Part shown: positions 60,880 through 64,000 of the stretch, piece by piece
Layout of the letters: each line of letters opens with the position of its first letter
How positions within the stretch are numbered: the stretch's first letter is position 1
Source: Candidatus Gastranaerophilales bacterium
GTDB lineage: Bacteria > Cyanobacteriota > Vampirovibrionia > Gastranaerophilales > Gastranaerophilaceae
Direction: 5' to 3'
Assembly: GCA_944323725.1 (NCBI GenBank)
Contig: CALUTP010000022.1
Span: 1-64,000, forward strand
DNA length: 64,000 nt
Made by a program: the position numbers and the translations under genes
Notes under the pieces: generated by a model
What the model saw: only the letters and a program-made list of their open reading frames with translations
Database searches by the model: none
Told to the model about the DNA's origin: nothing

Positions 60880-62121
60880 TTATTTTGCGGAAATATAACC
60901 TCTTAATGCTGTGTAAGCAGCAACATATGGGGATGCTAGATAAATAAATCCATTAACATTTCCCATTCTACCTTGAAAATTTCTATTTTGAGTTGCAAGA
61001 CAAACTTCCCCATCAGCTAAAGTTCCAGCATGAACTCCAACACAAGGCCCGCATCCAGGAGGTAAAATTGTGGCATTGGCTTCTACAAAAATAGTTATTA
61101 AACCTTCATCAAGAGCTTTAAGATAGACATCTTTTGATGCAGGACATATTAACATTCTTACATCTGGATGAACTTTATTACCTTTTAGAATTTTTGCAAT
61201 TGTTCTCAAATCTTCAATTCGTCCATTTGTACATGTCCCTACAAAAACTTGATTGACTTTAACATCATTTAATTTATCAACAGTTGTAGTATTGTCAACG
61301 GTATGCGGACAGGATACAGTATGAGGAACGTCTTCTGCATTAATTTTTATAATCCTTTCATATACGGCATCATTATCAGCTTTTATTGTACGGAATTTAT
61401 CTTCACGACCTCGTAATTTCAAAAATTCTTTAGTTTTTGCATCAGCTTCAAAAAGTCCAGCTTTTGCGCCTGCTTCAACTGCCATATTTGCAAGGGTAAA
61501 TCTTTCAGACATTGGCATATTTTCGATCGTATCACCGCAAAATTCCAGAGCCTTATATGTTGCGCCATCTGCACCTATTAAGCCTATCAGATGTAGCATT
61601 AAATCTTTTGAGCATATGCCTGGTTTGAATTTTCCTGTAACTTCGATTTTAAATGTTGCGGGAACTTTTAACCATGTTTTTCCAAGAGCCATAGCTACAG
61701 CTATATCAGTAGAGCCCATGCCAGTTGCAAATGCACCTAGTGCACCAGATGTACAAGTATGAGAATCAGCACCTACTAAAATTTCTCCAGGATTTACAAA
61801 TGTTTCAACTAAACGCTGATGGCATACCCCTGCTCCCACATCAGAAAGTATAGCACCATATTCCTTTGAAAAGTCCCTTAATACAGTATGAGTATTGGAA
61901 AGTTCTTTTCTTGGACTTGGCGATGCATGATCTATGAAAAGAATACTTCTTTGAGGATTCTTCAGTTTGGGAATACCAAGTTTTTTAAACTCTTGAACAG
62001 TTAATGGGCCAGTTCCATCTTGAACTGCGGTAACATCAACATTTGCAATAACAAGTTCACCAGCTTTTACATTGTGTCCAGCATGTTCAGAAATTATTTT
62101 TTCAGCTAAAGTCATTCCCAT
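60880..62121 (-). CDS. leuC: 3-isopropylmalate dehydratase large subunit (LeuC/HacA type)
   Basis: Predicted 413 residues, the shorter second type of LeuC. [4Fe-4S] cysteines are in FVGTCTNGR and PPGCGPCVG; GADSHTCTSGALGAFATGMGS is the aconitase signature. With LeuD it isomerises isopropylmalate in leucine synthesis; homoaconitase is a related possibility. leuD and other leu genes are not adjacent. Confidence 0.88.
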   Translation of the reverse strand: MGMTLAEKIISEHAGHNVKAGELVIANVDVTAVQDGTGPLTVQEFKKLGIPKLKNPQRSILFIDHASPSPRKELSNTHTVLRDFSKEYGAILSDVGAGVCHQRLVETFVNPGEILVGADSHTCTSGALGAFATGMGSTDIAVAMALGKTWLKVPATFKIEVTGKFKPGICSKDLMLHLIGLIGADGATYKALEFCGDTIENMPMSERFTLANMAVEAGAKAGLFEADAKTKEFLKLRGREDKFRTIKADNDAVYERIIKINAEDVPHTVSCPHTVDNTTTVDKLNDVKVNQVFVGTCTNGRIEDLRTIAKILKGNKVHPDVRMLICPASKDVYLKALDEGLITIFVEANATILPPGCGPCVGVHAGTLADGEVCLATQNRNFQGRMGNVNGFIYLASPYVAAYTALRGYISAK

Positions 62122-62151
62122 ATAAATATCTCCTTATTTATTATTGATTTA

Positions 62152-62181
62152 ATTTTATCATAAAAAATAATTTGATATCAA
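62152..62181 (-). promoter_or_regulatory. Probable leuC promoter
   Basis: Minus strand TTGATA (62176-62181), 18-base spacer, TAAAAT (62152-62157), then AAGGAGAT before the ATG. The rest of 62182-62350 is AT-rich and shows no gene. Confidence 0.45.
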
Positions 62182-62350
62182 TGAAACTATTTAAAAAATA
62201 ATAAGCTGATTTGTAATTGTTCAGAGTTATTAGTTGTAATTATGTTGTTTTCATATTTATAATACCAAACTAACTCTTGTAGAATAAAAATATTAATTTT
62301 TAGATTTTACTTTTTAGGTTTTTATTTCATTTATGTAAATACAGATTTAA

Positions 62351-63868
62351 TTAGCCAAAGATTTTGAATGTAGATTCGACATTCTTTTCAATAACTCGTT
62401 GTACTGCATCCATTTCTGTTGAAATTGCATCTTGTTCTGTATCTAATTGTTTTAATCTTAATTCTAAATTCTTGTCTTCTAATTGAGTAATCTCTATTTT
62501 ATTATTTATATCTTCTATAGCTTTATCATAAGTTGTTTTATCATATTCGTACTGATTCATTGCATCATTGTATGCATCTTGATCAGTAATAGTTTCAGTT
62601 GTTAACGCATAAGTAACTTCATCTTCTGTGCCAGGATTAAGTGTAATATTTATATATCTTCCTGAAGTATCTTGCTCAAGTTTAGCAGTTGTCCCCTTAA
62701 TTTCGTTTGTTGTTCTGCTAGTGCCAATTTTATATGCCTCAATATAGGATAGGCTACCGCTTGTCGTATCCTTATATATTGCATTTTCAAGATCATTTAC
62801 TTTGTAAAAATAAGGTTCCCAAGCTCCACTTGTGGTGTTTTGAATATATCTTACCATCCAGGCTCCACCGCCAAATTTTTGTGTAAGCATTGTAATATAT
62901 TCGTTTTCTTCATTTTCCAATTCATTTAGTTGAGCTGCTGATAGTGTAGACAAATAGGCATCATTACCAGTATATTTTGTTATAAGACCATTTTCATCTC
63001 TTTCTGCCTCTTCTATTTTACCTAATGATCTTAATTTAGTTCCTCCTATATAGTAGATATCAGCTTCATTTCCAAAACTATTAATTAATTTAGTAACTCT
63101 GTTTTTAAGGTAGTCCTTTCTAGCTTGTGGAACATTATTACCTCTTTCTGCTCCATCAAGAATTGGTTTTGTTGCATCAACAGTTCCACCAGATACATCT
63201 TTTAAAAATTCATATAATAAATCAACGATTTCTTGTTGTTCTGGAGTCCCTACTAATTGTGCACTAATTTTATCCATTAAAACTTTGTTGCCATTTGAAC
63301 CTGAGGAAGCGGTAGTAGTCCACCAGCGAGAGTTTGTATAATTTTTATCCATTCCAAATGGAAATACAGTGAGTTTATTTCCATCAGAAGTAGTATAATC
63401 TCCAGCTACTAACATGTGAGTTAATGTGTGAGCAAAGTGTGCTGCATCATAATTTTGTATTGCCGTAGTATAGCAACCTCCATTAGTACCTGTTAAAAAT
63501 TGTTCATATAATTCTCTATTAATTGGGGTTTCAGTTAATCTAGTTACAACGTGAGATGGTGTAGATACGATAGAATTGTCATCTTGATAACTTCTTGTAT
63601 ATGAAATTAAATAATTACCATCACCTTGTGCAATAAGGGAAGTAATACAATTGGAAAGTGCTCCATCAGTAAAGGTATATACTGTTTTTGTATAATCTTC
63701 TACTGAAGGTGGAACTGGAACACTCATTCCTAATAATTGGTTGTAATAATTGGCAGATTGATTAGAAAGGGTAGTTCTTTGCTGATTTATTTGCTGCCCT
63801 TCATATTCAACATTAGTTTTTCTAGCTGTAAGCCCTAAAAATCGAGCTTGCGATGCTGCCATTCCCAT
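62351..63868 (-). CDS. Large coiled-coil protein with MAASQARFLGLTARK N-terminus
   Basis: Predicted 505 residues. The N-terminal amphipathic helix (ASQARFLGLTARKTNVEYEGQ) and C-terminal coiled coil (about 425-500, ending VESTFKIFG) form matching helices around a Thr/Ser/Asn-rich central region (about 60-420). That layout resembles flagellin- or hook-like structural proteins, whose terminal helices pack together, but it is not a clear member. I recall similar N-termini in uncultured gut Melainabacteria but cannot name a family. No signal peptide; secretion route unknown. The remaining 63869-64000 holds only its upstream region. Confidence 0.5.
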   Translation of the reverse strand: MGMAASQARFLGLTARKTNVEYEGQQINQQRTTLSNQSANYYNQLLGMSVPVPPSVEDYTKTVYTFTDGALSNCITSLIAQGDGNYLISYTRSYQDDNSIVSTPSHVVTRLTETPINRELYEQFLTGTNGGCYTTAIQNYDAAHFAHTLTHMLVAGDYTTSDGNKLTVFPFGMDKNYTNSRWWTTTASSGSNGNKVLMDKISAQLVGTPEQQEIVDLLYEFLKDVSGGTVDATKPILDGAERGNNVPQARKDYLKNRVTKLINSFGNEADIYYIGGTKLRSLGKIEEAERDENGLITKYTGNDAYLSTLSAAQLNELENEENEYITMLTQKFGGGAWMVRYIQNTTSGAWEPYFYKVNDLENAIYKDTTSGSLSYIEAYKIGTSRTTNEIKGTTAKLEQDTSGRYINITLNPGTEDEVTYALTTETITDQDAYNDAMNQYEYDKTTYDKAIEDINNKIEITQLEDKNLELRLKQLDTEQDAISTEMDAVQRVIEKNVESTFKIFG

Positions 63869-64000
63869 TATTGGATTCCCTTTGATTATTTCCCAGTTAT
63901 ATAACGGTATTTTATGATTAAATCTTTAAATAATGTTACAAAACTTAAAATTTAACAAACATCAATCCAAGTTAAGCAATTGCTTAATTTTTCAAGTTCA

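Overview
The window is about 64 kb of a low-GC (roughly one-third G+C by eye) chromosome that I read as a non-photosynthetic relative of cyanobacteria, most likely a Gastranaerophilales/Melainabacteria-type (Vampirovibrionia) gut or anaerobic bacterium. Four observations support this. There is a response regulator that looks like cyanobacterial RpaB. The F-ATPase operon runs a-c-b'-b-delta-alpha-gamma with two unequal b-type subunits, and beta and epsilon are missing. Anaerobic markers are present: a HydG-type hydrogenase maturase, a Na+-pumping oxaloacetate decarboxylase and a 2-hydroxyacyl-CoA dehydratase activase relative. There are also several pseudopilins with a stereotyped N-terminus. 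KdsB argues for an outer membrane with Kdo-containing lipid. No photosynthesis gene is seen.

Layout. 1-3.96 kb: a compact mobile element carrying a phage/plasmid II/X-like replication initiator, a small protein and a large serine recombinase. It abuts the 3' end of tRNA-His, and a short direct repeat suggests its ends. 4-10.8 kb: rpaB, a pseudopilin remnant, an Xre regulator, then an accD-accA-prmA-membrane protein-kdsB operon, smpB and a putative zinc-peptidase-like gene. 10.9-21.4 kb: an orphan DppF/OppF ATPase, three intact pseudopilins, ybaB-recR, a matrixin-like protease, a formyltransferase, hydG, mnmA, an activase-related protein, rpsU (too short for usual ORF cut-offs), and a small transcribed unit with an 11-G tract. 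21.4-31.2 kb: SNF2 helicase, gpmI, an amidohydrolase-like protein that has lost its metal ligands, obgE and tsaD. 31.3-42.2 kb: a possible kinase-like protein, gshB, a metallo-hydrolase, ribD, a MEMO-AMMECR1 fusion, dnaX, ldcA, rsmE and a CCA-transferase/HD protein. 42.6-46 kb: two tandem paralogous membrane proteins of unknown function. 46-51.3 kb: the split ATP synthase operon with a small zinc-finger membrane protein inside it. 51.4-55.4 kb: birA-oadG-oadA-oadB, a Na+ pump with its own biotin ligase. 55.5-64 kb: PurN with a Cys-rich tail, a PurD-like protein with lost metal ligands, glgC, another pair of lineage-type membrane proteins, an anti-sigma/ECF sigma pair, leuC and a large secreted-structure-like coiled-coil protein.

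The most unusual items are: the 3.8-kb Rep + serine recombinase element, whose recombinase C-terminus appears to change on integration; two pseudopilin genes that share near-identical 5' DNA and a 27-bp 3' anchor but have unrelated middles; the G11 leader ORF with its own promoter and terminator; two conserved pseudo-enzymes (amidohydrolase-like and PurD-like); and families of hypothetical proteins sharing an N-terminal F-x-G tag. All function calls come from reading translated sequence and remembered family motifs; no database search was run.
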